Shown here: positions 1-6,826 of the stretch, one piece after another
Layout of the letters: each line of letters begins with the position of its first letter
Position numbering within the stretch: position 1 is the first letter of the stretch
Notes under the pieces: model-generated
The model's input: only the letters and a program-made list of their open reading frames with translations
The model's database searches: none
What the model was told of the DNA's origin: nothing
Position numbers and translations under genes: made by a program
Source of the DNA: an uncultured Lachnospiraceae bacterium
GTDB lineage: Bacteria > Bacillota > Clostridia > Lachnospirales > Lachnospiraceae
DNA: 13,089 bases
Assembly: GCA_910587295.1 (NCBI GenBank)
Contig: CAJULP010000110.1
Coordinates: forward strand, 1-13,089
Reading direction: 5' to 3'

Positions 1-27
1 AAAGCCTGCCAATTATGTGTTTGTCGT

Positions 28-111
28 TGTATAATAAGGTTGTCGTATGGAATCACTTCTTTCGTGTATTTTGGTGAGCAAACTTATTATACACTTAAAG
101 TGTCTCATACG
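28..111. repeat. Cluster of interleaved inverted repeats
   Basis: Three perfect inverted repeats lie in 84 bases. An 11-base arm at 28-38 pairs with 83-93, a 6-base arm CGTATG at 44-49 pairs with CATACG at 106-111, and ACACTT-A-AAGTGT occupies 91-103. The first two are interleaved (A, B, A', B'), which is pseudoknot topology if transcribed. A TATAAT hexamer is present in each arm of the first repeat, one per strand, but neither has a convincing -35. The cluster could be a leader RNA, an operator region or a recombination site, and the sequence does not decide between them. Confidence 0.5.
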
Positions 112-179
112 GCATTTCTTTTAAAAAGTTGTAAAGTGGTGTAAGTAAAATAATAAATGATGTAAAGGAAAGCAATTAT

Positions 180-578
180 TTGTCTTTAATTCCAACATTA
201 GTCAACGAACCAATTGATGTAAGGAAGTGCATATCCGAAAATGATATGAAAGAATTGGAGCAGATTGAGTATTCTGTTGGAGCGAATCTTCTTACGATGA
301 AGCTTTTGGGGATATGCATGAGTGATAATACTGCACCGAAGGAAGTTCTTGAAGATATTTTGAGCTGTGCTGTGGAACGAAGAATAATATATTTAGGATT
401 GGAGATTATGCTTCGATATTGTGTAGTCAGGAATAAAGAAAAACTCTGGGTAGAGATGTATCTGAGACTTGAAAAAGAAAATTTTGATAAGAGCAGTCAG
501 ATAAAAAAGAGAATTATAGATGATATGATTGAGGCAAAAAGTAATGCATCTAAATGGCGTAAAGAGAGTGCTTTTTAA
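180..578 (+). CDS. Hypothetical protein, 132 residues, TTG start
   Basis: I do not recognise this protein. The start is TTG at 180, preceded at about 9 bases by AAAGGAA (164-170); no better-placed ATG lies upstream in frame, because the ATGATGTAA just before it closes at once. The product looks soluble and largely helical. It has an acidic, lysine-rich middle and a basic C-terminus, with no signal peptide, membrane segment or metal motif. Cysteines occur at several scattered positions without a CxxC pair. The gene is visibly more AT-rich than the genes from 890 onward, which fits an accessory or transferred gene. No clear terminator directly follows its stop, and the GC-rich hairpin element begins about 30 bases later. 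That it is a real gene rests on ORF length, ribosome binding site and composition only. Confidence 0.6.
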   Translation: MSLIPTLVNEPIDVRKCISENDMKELEQIEYSVGANLLTMKLLGICMSDNTAPKEVLEDILSCAVERRIIYLGLEIMLRYCVVRNKEKLWVEMYLRLEKENFDKSSQIKKRIIDDMIEAKSNASKWRKESAF

Positions 579-610
579 AAATTGTAGTTAAGATTGGATA
601 TTTTTATAGC

Positions 611-690
611 GAAAGCCCCCAAAACTGCACCGCTGCAGCCCGGGGGCTTCCTTAGGGGAGGATATATCCACCCCAAGGGGAGGATAAGTA
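611..690 (+). other. Compound GC-rich hairpin element
   Basis: The arm AAGCCCCC (613-620) pairs with GGGGGCTT (642-649), and inside it CTGCA (625-629) pairs with TGCAG (634-638). A second hairpin follows at once: GGGG (655-658) with CCCC (671-674), enclosing the palindrome GGATATATCC (660-669) across one A-A mismatch. The CCCC arm can also pair with the GGGG at 677-680. GGGGAGGATA occurs twice (655-664 and 677-686) as a direct repeat. No T-run follows, so this is not a standard terminator. Its GC-rich composition contrasts with AT-rich flanks. It may be a structured RNA or an end of a small mobile element; no transposase is nearby. Confidence 0.55.
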
Positions 691-734
691 TTCATTTATC
701 TGAAAGTAGTTGTTTGTCAAAGGAGGGGGATCCA

Positions 735-785
735 TTGACTATTAGTATTATTGACTGGTCTATCGGATTTATACAAATTATTTAA
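735..785 (+). CDS. Possible 16-codon leader peptide or truncated gene start
   Basis: A near-perfect Shine-Dalgarno, AAAGGAGG (719-726), sits 8 bases before a TTG codon. That codon opens a 16-codon ORF of mostly hydrophobic residues (MTISIIDWSIGFIQII) ending at TAA 783-785. A site this strong normally serves a gene, so the segment is either a leader peptide linked to the upstream hairpins or the surviving 5' end of a gene lost in a rearrangement. The promoter of the next gene begins a few bases after its stop. There is no evidence that it is translated. Confidence 0.22.
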   Translation: MTISIIDWSIGFIQII

Positions 786-791
786 AAAAAT

Positions 792-820
792 TTTACTTTT
801 TCGGGAAAGTAATATATAAT
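792..820 (+). promoter_or_regulatory. Probable sigma-A promoter for the SEC-C gene
   Basis: TTTACT (792-797) and a perfect TATAAT (815-820) are separated by 17 bases, predicting a transcript start near 827. The inverted repeat TTACTTT (793-799)/AAAGTAA (806-812) overlaps the -35 and spacer and could be an operator. The predicted start lies downstream of the ATG at 819, so that codon cannot be the translation start of a transcript from this promoter. Confidence 0.55.
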
Positions 821-893
821 GTCTGGAGATGCTGATAATCGTATGGCAGAATTACATTATATCTGCTTAGAGCAGGTGAGGAGGAATCGTTTT

Positions 894-1400
894 ATGGCAT
901 TGCTTAAAACATGGCGCGATATGGCGTATTCAGAAACAGCAAATAAAGGGGATCTGCAAAGGCTCTGGACAGATTATTTCCAGAAGGAAAAGGATATATA
1001 CGCAGAGCTTTTAAAAAAACCGGATGAAGAGGTTAAGGGTACCGTTAAGGAGCTGGCTGAAAAATATGGGATTGATATGATGACCATGACAGGTTTTCTT
1101 GACGGGATCAATGATAGTTTAAAGGAAGCGAACCCCATTGAAGAGATGGAAGAAGACACGAAGGTCAGCCTTGCATTTGACAAGGAGCTTTTGTATAAAA
1201 ATATGGTGGCAGCCGGGGCTGACTGGCTTTATGAACTTCCTGAATGGGAAGAGATCTTCGACGAGGACAAGCGTAAGGAACTTTACAGGGAACAGAAGCT
1301 GTCTATGACGGTTGTAAAGCCGGATAAGGTATACCCTAATGACCCTTGTCCTTGCGGGAGCGGCAAGAAATATAAGAAGTGCTGCGGTAAGAAAGGTTAA
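894..1400 (+). CDS. SEC-C motif metal-binding protein
   Basis: This 168-residue soluble protein ends in a SEC-C motif: Asp-Pro-Cys-Pro-Cys-Gly-Ser-Gly-Lys-Lys-Tyr-Lys-Lys-Cys-Cys. The zinc ligands are Cys152, Cys154, Cys163 and Cys164 (the last could also be ligated through an adjacent Cys or His). SEC-C tails are known from SecA, where they bind zinc and SecB, and from many stand-alone proteins. The region before it (about 1-140) is acidic and helical and starts with a Leu-Leu-Lys-Thr-Trp-Arg segment; I do not assign it a function. The ATG at 894 was chosen because GAGGAGG (878-884) lies 9 bases before it, whereas the in-frame ATGs at 819 and 843 lack a well-placed site and the promoter -10 overlaps 819. 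The lectin-domain gene starts 8 bases after its stop, so the two are probably cotranscribed. The motif call is firm; the cellular role is unknown. Confidence 0.85.
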   Translation: MALLKTWRDMAYSETANKGDLQRLWTDYFQKEKDIYAELLKKPDEEVKGTVKELAEKYGIDMMTMTGFLDGINDSLKEANPIEEMEEDTKVSLAFDKELLYKNMVAAGADWLYELPEWEEIFDEDKRKELYREQKLSMTVVKPDKVYPNDPCPCGSGKKYKKCCGKKG

Positions 1401-1408
1401 AAAGGCAC

Positions 1409-2461
1409 ATGCTCCATAAGATAATTATTCAGACCTGCCTGCTGGCAGGTCTGGTTTTGTTAAACACAAGGATATCTGGCGAAAGCTGGGAAGAGGCATA
1501 TTTGGAGTATCTGGAATCATTTGAATACAGGAACGGATGTACTTATAGTTTCATTTATGTGGATGATGATGCTATTCCGGAATTGGAGATAAATACAGGG
1601 TATGCTGCTGGCGGGTCTTTGCTTTTGACATATCATGACGGAATATTGGATGAGGTGGATATTTACCGTTCCGGATTATATTACGTTGAAAAAGGGAATC
1701 TGATATGTAATGGGTCAGGAAATATGGGTTCTTATTTTGATTATGTCTATACGATTCAGGACGGGCGGTGGAAACAGATTGGTTGTGGTGAATATAGAGA
1801 GGACTATGAAAACCGCACGGAAGATCACGTGAATTACGTCTATGGATGGGATGGCGAGTCAGTGGATGAGAAAGAGTATAGGCAAAGGCTTCAGGATATC
1901 TATCCGGAAGAAAAATCCAGGATACCGGAGCGGTATTACATTTTTAATGATGTTTTTTCCTTGTTAAAGACCGGGGCAGTTGCTTCTGCCGGCCACCGCT
2001 ACGAAATCATGGAAGCAGATATGACATGGTCAGAGGCGGAAGCTGTCTGCAGAGAAAAAGGGGGATATTTGGCGTCCATCACGTCCTGGGAGGAACTTGA
2101 GCGGATACAGGAACAGATTATCCAAGAGAAGAAAACGGATACTTCCTTTTGGATTGGCGCTATGTGCGGCCGGGAGCGGGGAAACTATGGGTTCCGCTGC
2201 CTTGAGCCGGAAATGGAATATGATATGCTCTCGTTTTACAATGCTTTGTGGCGTGGGTTTTGGTGGGAGAAACGACCGGATGACGAGCCAAGCTACAAAG
2301 GGTTTACGGAAGCCGGCGAGGAGGTAGCGGAAGGTTTTGTGATGATGTGTTACAGCAATGATGACGGCAGGTATTATTACTGGGATATGCCGGACGATAT
2401 ATTGGCTGCCAGGCCATCTTTTTCCGGGAAAATCGGATACATTTGTGAGTATGACGGATAG
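1409..2461 (+). CDS. Probable exported protein with C-terminal C-type lectin domain
   Basis: The product is 350 residues. Residues 1-22 are hydrophobic with a Lys near the start, which fits a signal peptide or N-terminal anchor; no lipobox is present. Residues about 27-190 form a Tyr- and Asp-rich region with an Asp-Asp-Asp-Ala-Ile-Pro-Glu-Leu-Glu segment (52-60) resembling the calcium-loop 'DxDGxxEL' repeats of Clostridia surface proteins, but degenerate. Residues about 195-350 show C-type lectin fold hallmarks: a Trp-Ser-Glu-Ala-Glu-Ala-Val-Cys helix (207-214), Gly-Gly-Tyr-Leu-Ala-Ser-Ile, a Phe-Trp-Ile-Gly-Ala strand (248-251) and a terminal Ile-Cys-Glu (345-347). Cys214 and Cys346 are placed for the conserved outer disulfide. 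The canonical EPN/QPD and WND sugar-binding motifs are not clear, so ligand type is open. AAAGG (1401-1405) is only 3 bases from the ATG, suggesting coupling to the SEC-C gene. No terminator is seen after it. Confidence 0.75.
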   Translation: MLHKIIIQTCLLAGLVLLNTRISGESWEEAYLEYLESFEYRNGCTYSFIYVDDDAIPELEINTGYAAGGSLLLTYHDGILDEVDIYRSGLYYVEKGNLICNGSGNMGSYFDYVYTIQDGRWKQIGCGEYREDYENRTEDHVNYVYGWDGESVDEKEYRQRLQDIYPEEKSRIPERYYIFNDVFSLLKTGAVASAGHRYEIMEADMTWSEAEAVCREKGGYLASITSWEELERIQEQIIQEKKTDTSFWIGAMCGRERGNYGFRCLEPEMEYDMLSFYNALWRGFWWEKRPDDEPSYKGFTEAGEEVAEGFVMMCYSNDDGRYYYWDMPDDILAARPSFSGKIGYICEYDG

Positions 2462-2502
2462 TGGGTGTTGCCTGATTTGTTACTGAGAATGTGAATTTCC
2501 TC

Positions 2503-2531
2503 TTTACAGATAGGCAAAATTATCATATGAT
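2503..2531 (+). promoter_or_regulatory. Sigma-A promoter of the thrS operon
   Basis: TTTACA (2503-2508) and TATGAT (2526-2531) are spaced by exactly 17 bases. The expected start near 2538 is just upstream of the T-box leader, which supports the call. Confidence 0.75.
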
Positions 2532-2539
2532 AGAAAACA

Positions 2540-2815
2540 GAGATGAATAAGCAAAACGTTGACGAGACGAGTAATTTGTGGAAAGCAGCAGAGAGGGATG
2601 TCGGTGCTGACGTTCAGGAATGGTTGGCACTGTGCTGAAAATGTCCTTGTGGGAAGCAGACGAAGACTAACTCTAAGTGGCCCCAATCCGGCCCGTATGA
2701 CCTGCGTTAAAGGTGATGAGTGGCTTTGCGGGCCAGACGGCTGCGGCAGGGCAAGCAGGGTGGAACCGCGTATGATACGTCCCATGCATTACATGTCGTA
2801 GTGCATGGGATTTTT
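2540..2815 (+). ncRNA. T-box leader, threonine-responsive
   Basis: The T-box riboswitch binds uncharged tRNA and, when the tRNA is unacylated, forms an antiterminator that lets transcription proceed. The conserved T-box sequence AGGGTGGAACCGCG is at 2757-2770; its UGGA (2761-2764) would pair with the tRNA acceptor end and predicts a U discriminator base. Stem I carries the loop-E sequence AGTA (2570-2573) on its 5' side, matched by GAA (2662-2664) on the 3' side, followed by a likely ACU threonine specifier at 2666-2668 and an A. A second ACT at 2670-2672 is possible but less well placed. An AGAGAGGGA stretch near 2590 fits the distal Stem I motif. A terminator follows directly. The downstream thrS gene agrees with threonine specificity. 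Boundaries of the 5' end are approximate. Confidence 0.93.
2780..2815 (+). terminator. T-box-controlled intrinsic terminator
   Basis: Thirteen bases (2780-2792) pair with 2798-2810 with one G-U pair around a 5-base loop, followed by TTTTT. The stem begins ten bases after the T-box sequence, as expected for mutually exclusive terminator and antiterminator folds. Confidence 0.92.
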
Positions 2816-2914
2816 GTCATATAGGAAGGCCGTGCAAATTTTCTATACCACACTGCGGCACAAAGCAATTGGCTTTCGGAACAAGATATAACAAGATGAA
2901 AGGAAGGAATGATC

Positions 2915-3136
2915 ATGAAAGAAAAATGGGAATTATTTAAGGAAACGTTGACAGAAACAACTTCAATGAGCAAGAAGGAATTTTTCCTTACCATGGCAGT
3001 CTGTGTTCTTGGTGGGATTGTATTTGGCCTATTGTTTTCCCCCAGGAAAAATACTGTGATCGGATGCAACAACGGAAATTATAGCAAAGGGGAAGAAGAT
3101 GAGTTTTTAGATTGGGATGAGGAAGAGCAGGATTGA
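2915..3136 (+). CDS. Small single-span membrane protein between T-box and thrS
   Basis: The product is 73 residues. About 20 polar, charged residues are followed by one hydrophobic segment, roughly residues 24-42 (Phe-Phe-Leu-Thr-Met-Ala-Val-Cys-Val-Leu-Gly-Gly...), then Ser-Pro-Arg-Lys and a very acidic C-terminus rich in Asp and Glu. The ATG at 2915 is preferred over the ATG at 2909 because AGGAAGG (2901-2907) lies 7 bases before 2915 but only 1 base before 2909. By the positive-inside rule the orientation is uncertain, since both flanks carry lysines. The gene is inside the T-box transcript and its stop is 36 bases before thrS, so it should be induced by threonine starvation together with the synthetase. 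I recognise no family. Confidence in its reality comes from the good ribosome site and membrane segment. Confidence 0.75.
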   Translation: MKEKWELFKETLTETTSMSKKEFFLTMAVCVLGGIVFGLLFSPRKNTVIGCNNGNYSKGEEDEFLDWDEEEQD

Positions 3137-3172
3137 TTGACTCAGAAAATGGTTTAGAAAGGAAGGGCAGAA

Positions 3173-5143
3173 ATGAAGATTACATTAAAAGATGGTTTTG
3201 TGAAAGAGTATGGCAGCGCCATGAGTATTTATGAGATTGCTAAAGATATTAGTGAAGGACTTGCCAGAGTGGCATGCGCCGGGGAAGTGGATGGCGAGGT
3301 GGCGGATCTTCGTACGGTGTTGGATCAGGATTGCACACTGAATATTTTGACGGCAAATGATGCGGAAGGATTAAGGGTGGTACGCCATACCTGCTCCCAT
3401 GTGATGGCGGAGGCGGTAAAACGCCTTTTCCCGGAGGCCAAGCTTGCCATTGGGCCTTCCATTGACACAGGTTATTATTATGATTTTGAGCATACGCCTT
3501 TTTCCAGGGAGGATCTGGATCAGATAGAGGCAGAGATGAAAAAGATCATTAAGGAAGGTCATGAGCTGAAACGCTTCACCCTTTCTCGGGCAGAGGCAGT
3601 TAAATTTATGGAAGAGAGAAATGAGCCTTATAAGGTAGAATTGATCCAGGATCTGCCGGAGGATGCGGAAATTTCTTTTTATGACCAGGGCGGGTTTGTG
3701 GATCTGTGTGCCGGGCCGCACCTGATGAATACCAAGGGGATTAAAGCCTTTAAGCTTACGTCCTCCTCAGGCGCTTATTGGCGGGGAGATTCCAACAGGG
3801 CTATGCTCCAGAGGATTTATGGCACTGCTTTCAACAAAAAGGAAGAGCTTGCGGAGTATCTGGAGTATTTAGAGAACATCAAGCTTCGCGACCACAATAA
3901 GCTGGGGCGCGAGATGGAGCTGTTTACTACCGTGGATGTGATTGGACAGGGGCTTCCGCTCCTTATGCCTAAGGGTGCAAAGATGATCCAGACCATGCAG
4001 CGTTGGATCGAGGACCTTGAGGATAACGAATGGGGGTATATAAGGACTAAGACGCCTCTTATGGCAAAGAGCGACCTTTACAGGCTTTCCGGACACTGGG
4101 ATCATTATAAAGAAGGAATGTTTGTGCTGGGGGATGAGGAAAAGGATAAGGAAGTGTTTGCCCTTAGGCCCATGACCTGCCCGTTCCAGTATTTTGTATA
4201 TAAGGCAACGCAGCATTCTTACCGGGATCTGCCGCTTCGTTACGGCGAGACCTCTACCCTTTTTAGGAATGAGGATTCCGGAGAGATGCACGGGCTTACC
4301 CGGGTGCGCCAGTTTACGATTTCGGAGGGGCATTTGATCGTAAGGCCTGATCAGATGGTGGAGGAGTTTAAAAAGTGTATTGCCCTTGCACAACACTGTC
4401 TGAAAACACTGGGTGTTGAGGAAGATGTGACGTATCATCTTTCCAAATGGGATCCTGAAGATACGCAAAAATATATCGGGGAACCCGAGGTGTGGGAAGA
4501 GACCCAGGAGCATATGCGCAATATCATGAACGAACTGCAGATTCCTTTTGTGGAGGATGTGGGGGAAGCGGCATTCTATGGCCCTAAGATCGATATCAAT
4601 ACCAAGAATGTGTACGGAAAAGAAGACACCATGATCACAATCCAGTGGGATGCGCTTTTGGCGGCACAGTTTGACATGTATTATATTGACCAGAACGGTG
4701 ACAAGGTCCGCCCGTATATTATCCACAGGACTTCCATGGGCTGTTACGAGAGGACGCTGGCATGGCTGATCGAAAAGTATGAGGGCAAGTTCCCCACATG
4801 GCTTTGTCCGGTGCAGGTAAGGGTTTTGCCTATTTCCGATAAATATGAGGATTATGCCCAGAAGGTTTTGGCAAAGCTTAAGAGCAACGGTATTCTGGCG
4901 GAGGTTGACAGCCGATCTGAGAAGATCGGGTTTAAGATCCGGGAAGCGAGGCTTGCAAAGCTTCCTTATATGCTGGTGGTAGGGCAGCAGGAGGAAGCGG
5001 ATGGTACCGTGTCCGTAAGAAGCCGCTTTGCAGGGGATGAGGGTGTAAAACCCCTTGACGGGTTTATCGATCAGATCTGTAAAGAAATCAGGATGAAAGA
5101 GATACGCAGGGAAGAAATAAAAGACGAACCAAAGCAGAAATAA
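3173..5143 (+). CDS. thrS: Threonine--tRNA ligase
   Basis: A class II synthetase that charges tRNA-Thr with threonine in the cytoplasm. At 656 residues it is near the usual 640. Residues 1-60 are the TGS domain. The editing domain follows, with its site complete: His72, His76, Asp177, Cys179 and His183, which hydrolyse Ser-tRNA-Thr. The catalytic core (about 240-540) holds the zinc ligands Cys336, His387 and His518, motif 2 Phe-Arg-Asn-Glu (364-367) and motif 3 Glu-Arg (526-527). The anticodon-binding domain begins at Pro-Val-Gln-Val-Arg near 546. Before the zinc ligand His387 the usual Gln-Asp-Asp-Ala-His reads Ile-Ser-Glu-Gly-His, so the positions of E. coli Gln381 and Asp383 are Ile and Glu. 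AGGAAGGGC lies just before the ATG. The gene is under the upstream T-box, and the glycosyltransferase gene follows after 16 bases. Confidence 0.98.
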   Translation: MKITLKDGFVKEYGSAMSIYEIAKDISEGLARVACAGEVDGEVADLRTVLDQDCTLNILTANDAEGLRVVRHTCSHVMAEAVKRLFPEAKLAIGPSIDTGYYYDFEHTPFSREDLDQIEAEMKKIIKEGHELKRFTLSRAEAVKFMEERNEPYKVELIQDLPEDAEISFYDQGGFVDLCAGPHLMNTKGIKAFKLTSSSGAYWRGDSNRAMLQRIYGTAFNKKEELAEYLEYLENIKLRDHNKLGREMELFTTVDVIGQGLPLLMPKGAKMIQTMQRWIEDLEDNEWGYIRTKTPLMAKSDLYRLSGHWDHYKEGMFVLGDEEKDKEVFALRPMTCPFQYFVYKATQHSYRDLPLRYGETSTLFRNEDSGEMHGLTRVRQFTISEGHLIVRPDQMVEEFKKCIALAQHCLKTLGVEEDVTYHLSKWDPEDTQKYIGEPEVWEETQEHMRNIMNELQIPFVEDVGEAAFYGPKIDINTKNVYGKEDTMITIQWDALLAAQFDMYYIDQNGDKVRPYIIHRTSMGCYERTLAWLIEKYEGKFPTWLCPVQVRVLPISDKYEDYAQKVLAKLKSNGILAEVDSRSEKIGFKIREARLAKLPYMLVVGQQEEADGTVSVRSRFAGDEGVKPLDGFIDQICKEIRMKEIRREEIKDEPKQK

Positions 5144-5159
5144 GGTAAAAGGGTCAGAT

Positions 5160-6728
5160 ATGGAACAAATGAAAGCAAAGGTGGCATGGGGCGATATCGC
5201 CGGGATACTGTTATTGACGGCCGGGATGGTGATGCTGGGTGTGTCCGTGTTTTTATGCTTTAGCAATGATATCTGGTATGATGAACTTTTCACGATGGGG
5301 CTGGCCGGCCGGCCCCTTGGTGATCTGGTGGCGATCACGGCAAAGGATGTGCATCCGCCGCTTTATTACATCATAGCCAGGGGCTTTTTGCTTTTAGGGA
5401 AGGCAATAAACGGAAATGCGGACCCGGTCATTGTCGTGAAACTGGTGTCCGTGCTTCCCTTTTTCCTGTGTTTTTTGTATGCGGTGACGATAATAAGAAA
5501 AGAGTTTGGCATGTTATGCGCAGGCCTTTTTTTCTTTTTGCTGCTATCCATGCCTCAGCTTGCAGGCTATACAGTGGAAATGCGCATGTACGGTTATGCA
5601 CTGTTTTTTGTCACGGCGGGGATGCTCCACGCTTATTTTCTGACCGGGGATCGTCCGGAAAAGAAGATCCGGAAACTGCACTGGGCAGCTCTTACTTTTT
5701 ATGCGGCAGCAGCCTGCTATACTCATTATTTTGCCTGTGTGGCGGCAGTAATGGTTTATGTATATCTGTTTGAGGAAGCATGGGCAGGCCGCAGGTTAAA
5801 ACAGCAGATCAAACCTTTTTTGTTAAGCGGCTGTATCTGCGGGGCAGGATATCTGCCCTGGCTTTTTACCGCCGTGGTTTCCCAGGTGGAGACGGTGAAG
5901 GGGAGTTACTGGATCATGCCTCTTACGATAAGGACTCTTGGGGGGTGTGTAAAATTCCTGTTCCTTCCATCGCTGGGGAATGAGGCGCTGAATGTGCTGG
6001 CGGCAGCAGGGGTGTTTTTTGTGTTTGCCGCGGCTTTTTTGGTGTTTCTGTTCCGTGGCATAAAAAAGGGAGTGGGAACAGACAGGCAGCAGGCGGTTTT
6101 CGACGCAGGGTGCATAGGAGTTCTTTTGGGGATCGTTTTGTTTGGTTTTGCGGCTTCCCTGCTGATCCGCCCAATCTTTGTGTATCGGTACATGCTGCCT
6201 GCGATGGGGTGTATGTGGCTGGCATTTGCCATTGCGATTTCCAAGAGTAAATCCGGAAAAAGGATCGTTGTTCCCATACTGGTGTTGCTATTTGTAATTG
6301 GAATCAGGAACTACCGTTCCTTTTACGGGGAAGAAATGTGGAAGCGGGTCCAAATGGAGCAGACAAAAGAAGCGCTTTTACAGATTGATCCGGAAGATAG
6401 TTTGGTCTTTAACTTTGACCAGACACAGGGGATAGTTTCTTACTATCTTGCTAATGATTCCTACCTGTGGTACGGGAATCCGGAAGAGCTGATCTGCCAG
6501 ATGTATCCCCAAAACAAAAGCTTGGTGGAAGGGGAATTTGACGACGGGGAAGGGATCAGGCGGCTTAAGGAACTGCTTGGGGAAAACAGGCAGGTGTGGT
6601 TTTTGGGCAGCGGTCAGGCAAGGGAAGAGATTTTGGAGAAGTGGCAGGCGGAAGGAATCAGTGCCGAAAAGGTGTCGGAGGCTATGCTGGAGCGGTACTG
6701 GTTTAATATTTATAAATTGAAAATGTGA
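5160..6728 (+). CDS. GT-C type membrane glycosyltransferase, GT39-like
   Basis: The product is 522 residues with about ten hydrophobic segments between residues 13 and 385 and a soluble C-terminal part of about 140 residues. The first extracytoplasmic loop has Trp-Tyr-Asp-Glu (39-42), the acidic pair used as catalytic base or metal site in GT-C enzymes such as ArnT and protein O-mannosyltransferases, followed by His-Pro-Pro-Leu-Tyr-Tyr (65-70) and Glu-Met-Arg-Met-Tyr (140-144). These enzymes transfer sugar from a polyprenyl-phosphate donor to an acceptor outside the membrane; donor and acceptor cannot be read here. The start is ATG 5160 with a weak purine-rich site; ATG 5169 is an alternative. 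It sits 16 bases after thrS with no terminator between, so it is probably in the T-box transcript, possibly by chance of position. Confidence 0.82.
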   Translation: MEQMKAKVAWGDIAGILLLTAGMVMLGVSVFLCFSNDIWYDELFTMGLAGRPLGDLVAITAKDVHPPLYYIIARGFLLLGKAINGNADPVIVVKLVSVLPFFLCFLYAVTIIRKEFGMLCAGLFFFLLLSMPQLAGYTVEMRMYGYALFFVTAGMLHAYFLTGDRPEKKIRKLHWAALTFYAAAACYTHYFACVAAVMVYVYLFEEAWAGRRLKQQIKPFLLSGCICGAGYLPWLFTAVVSQVETVKGSYWIMPLTIRTLGGCVKFLFLPSLGNEALNVLAAAGVFFVFAAAFLVFLFRGIKKGVGTDRQQAVFDAGCIGVLLGIVLFGFAASLLIRPIFVYRYMLPAMGCMWLAFAIAISKSKSGKRIVVPILVLLFVIGIRNYRSFYGEEMWKRVQMEQTKEALLQIDPEDSLVFNFDQTQGIVSYYLANDSYLWYGNPEELICQMYPQNKSLVEGEFDDGEGIRRLKELLGENRQVWFLGSGQAREEILEKWQAEGISAEKVSEAMLERYWFNIYKLKM

Positions 6729-6760
6729 ATAGGCAAGGCGGAAAACGACCATACTGATAC

Positions 6761-6796
6761 TAAGGTAAACGACAGAAATAATTGCCGTTTACTTTA
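6761..6796 (+). promoter_or_regulatory. Inverted repeat upstream of the DUF1540 gene
   Basis: TAAGGTAAACG (6761-6771) pairs with CGTTTACTTTA (6786-6796) with a single G-U mismatch, around a 14-base loop. A pyrimidine-rich run follows but not a clean T-tract. It may be a weak terminator of the thrS operon or an operator for the next gene. The ribosome site AAAGGAGG begins 16 bases after it. Confidence 0.4.
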
Positions 6797-6826
6797 CTTT
6801 ATGCAATTGGTAAAGGAGGTAAAAGA

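Noticed and set aside
594..785. 63-codon plus-strand ORF from TTG 594
   Set aside because: It has no ribosome binding site and its first 30 codons are the GC-rich hairpins, so base-pairing explains the sequence better than coding. Only the last 16 codons, which follow a strong Shine-Dalgarno, are kept as a tentative entry.
1980..2461. Diversity-generating retroelement target in the lectin domain
   Set aside because: No reverse transcriptase, template repeat or accessory gene is present in the window, so the lectin domain alone is not enough evidence.
2504..2801. ORFs on both strands across 2504-2801
   Set aside because: They coincide with the T-box leader RNA, whose conserved sequence and terminator account for the region.
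5299..5319. GGCCGGCC-type palindrome inside the glycosyltransferase gene
   Set aside because: It is coding sequence for the loop after the Asp-Glu motif and is not a perfect inverted repeat over its length.
3869..5338. 489-codon minus-strand ORF antisense to thrS
   Set aside because: It lies opposite the highly conserved catalytic and anticodon-binding domains of ThrRS and has no ribosome site or recognisable motif. It is a by-product of codon bias in thrS.
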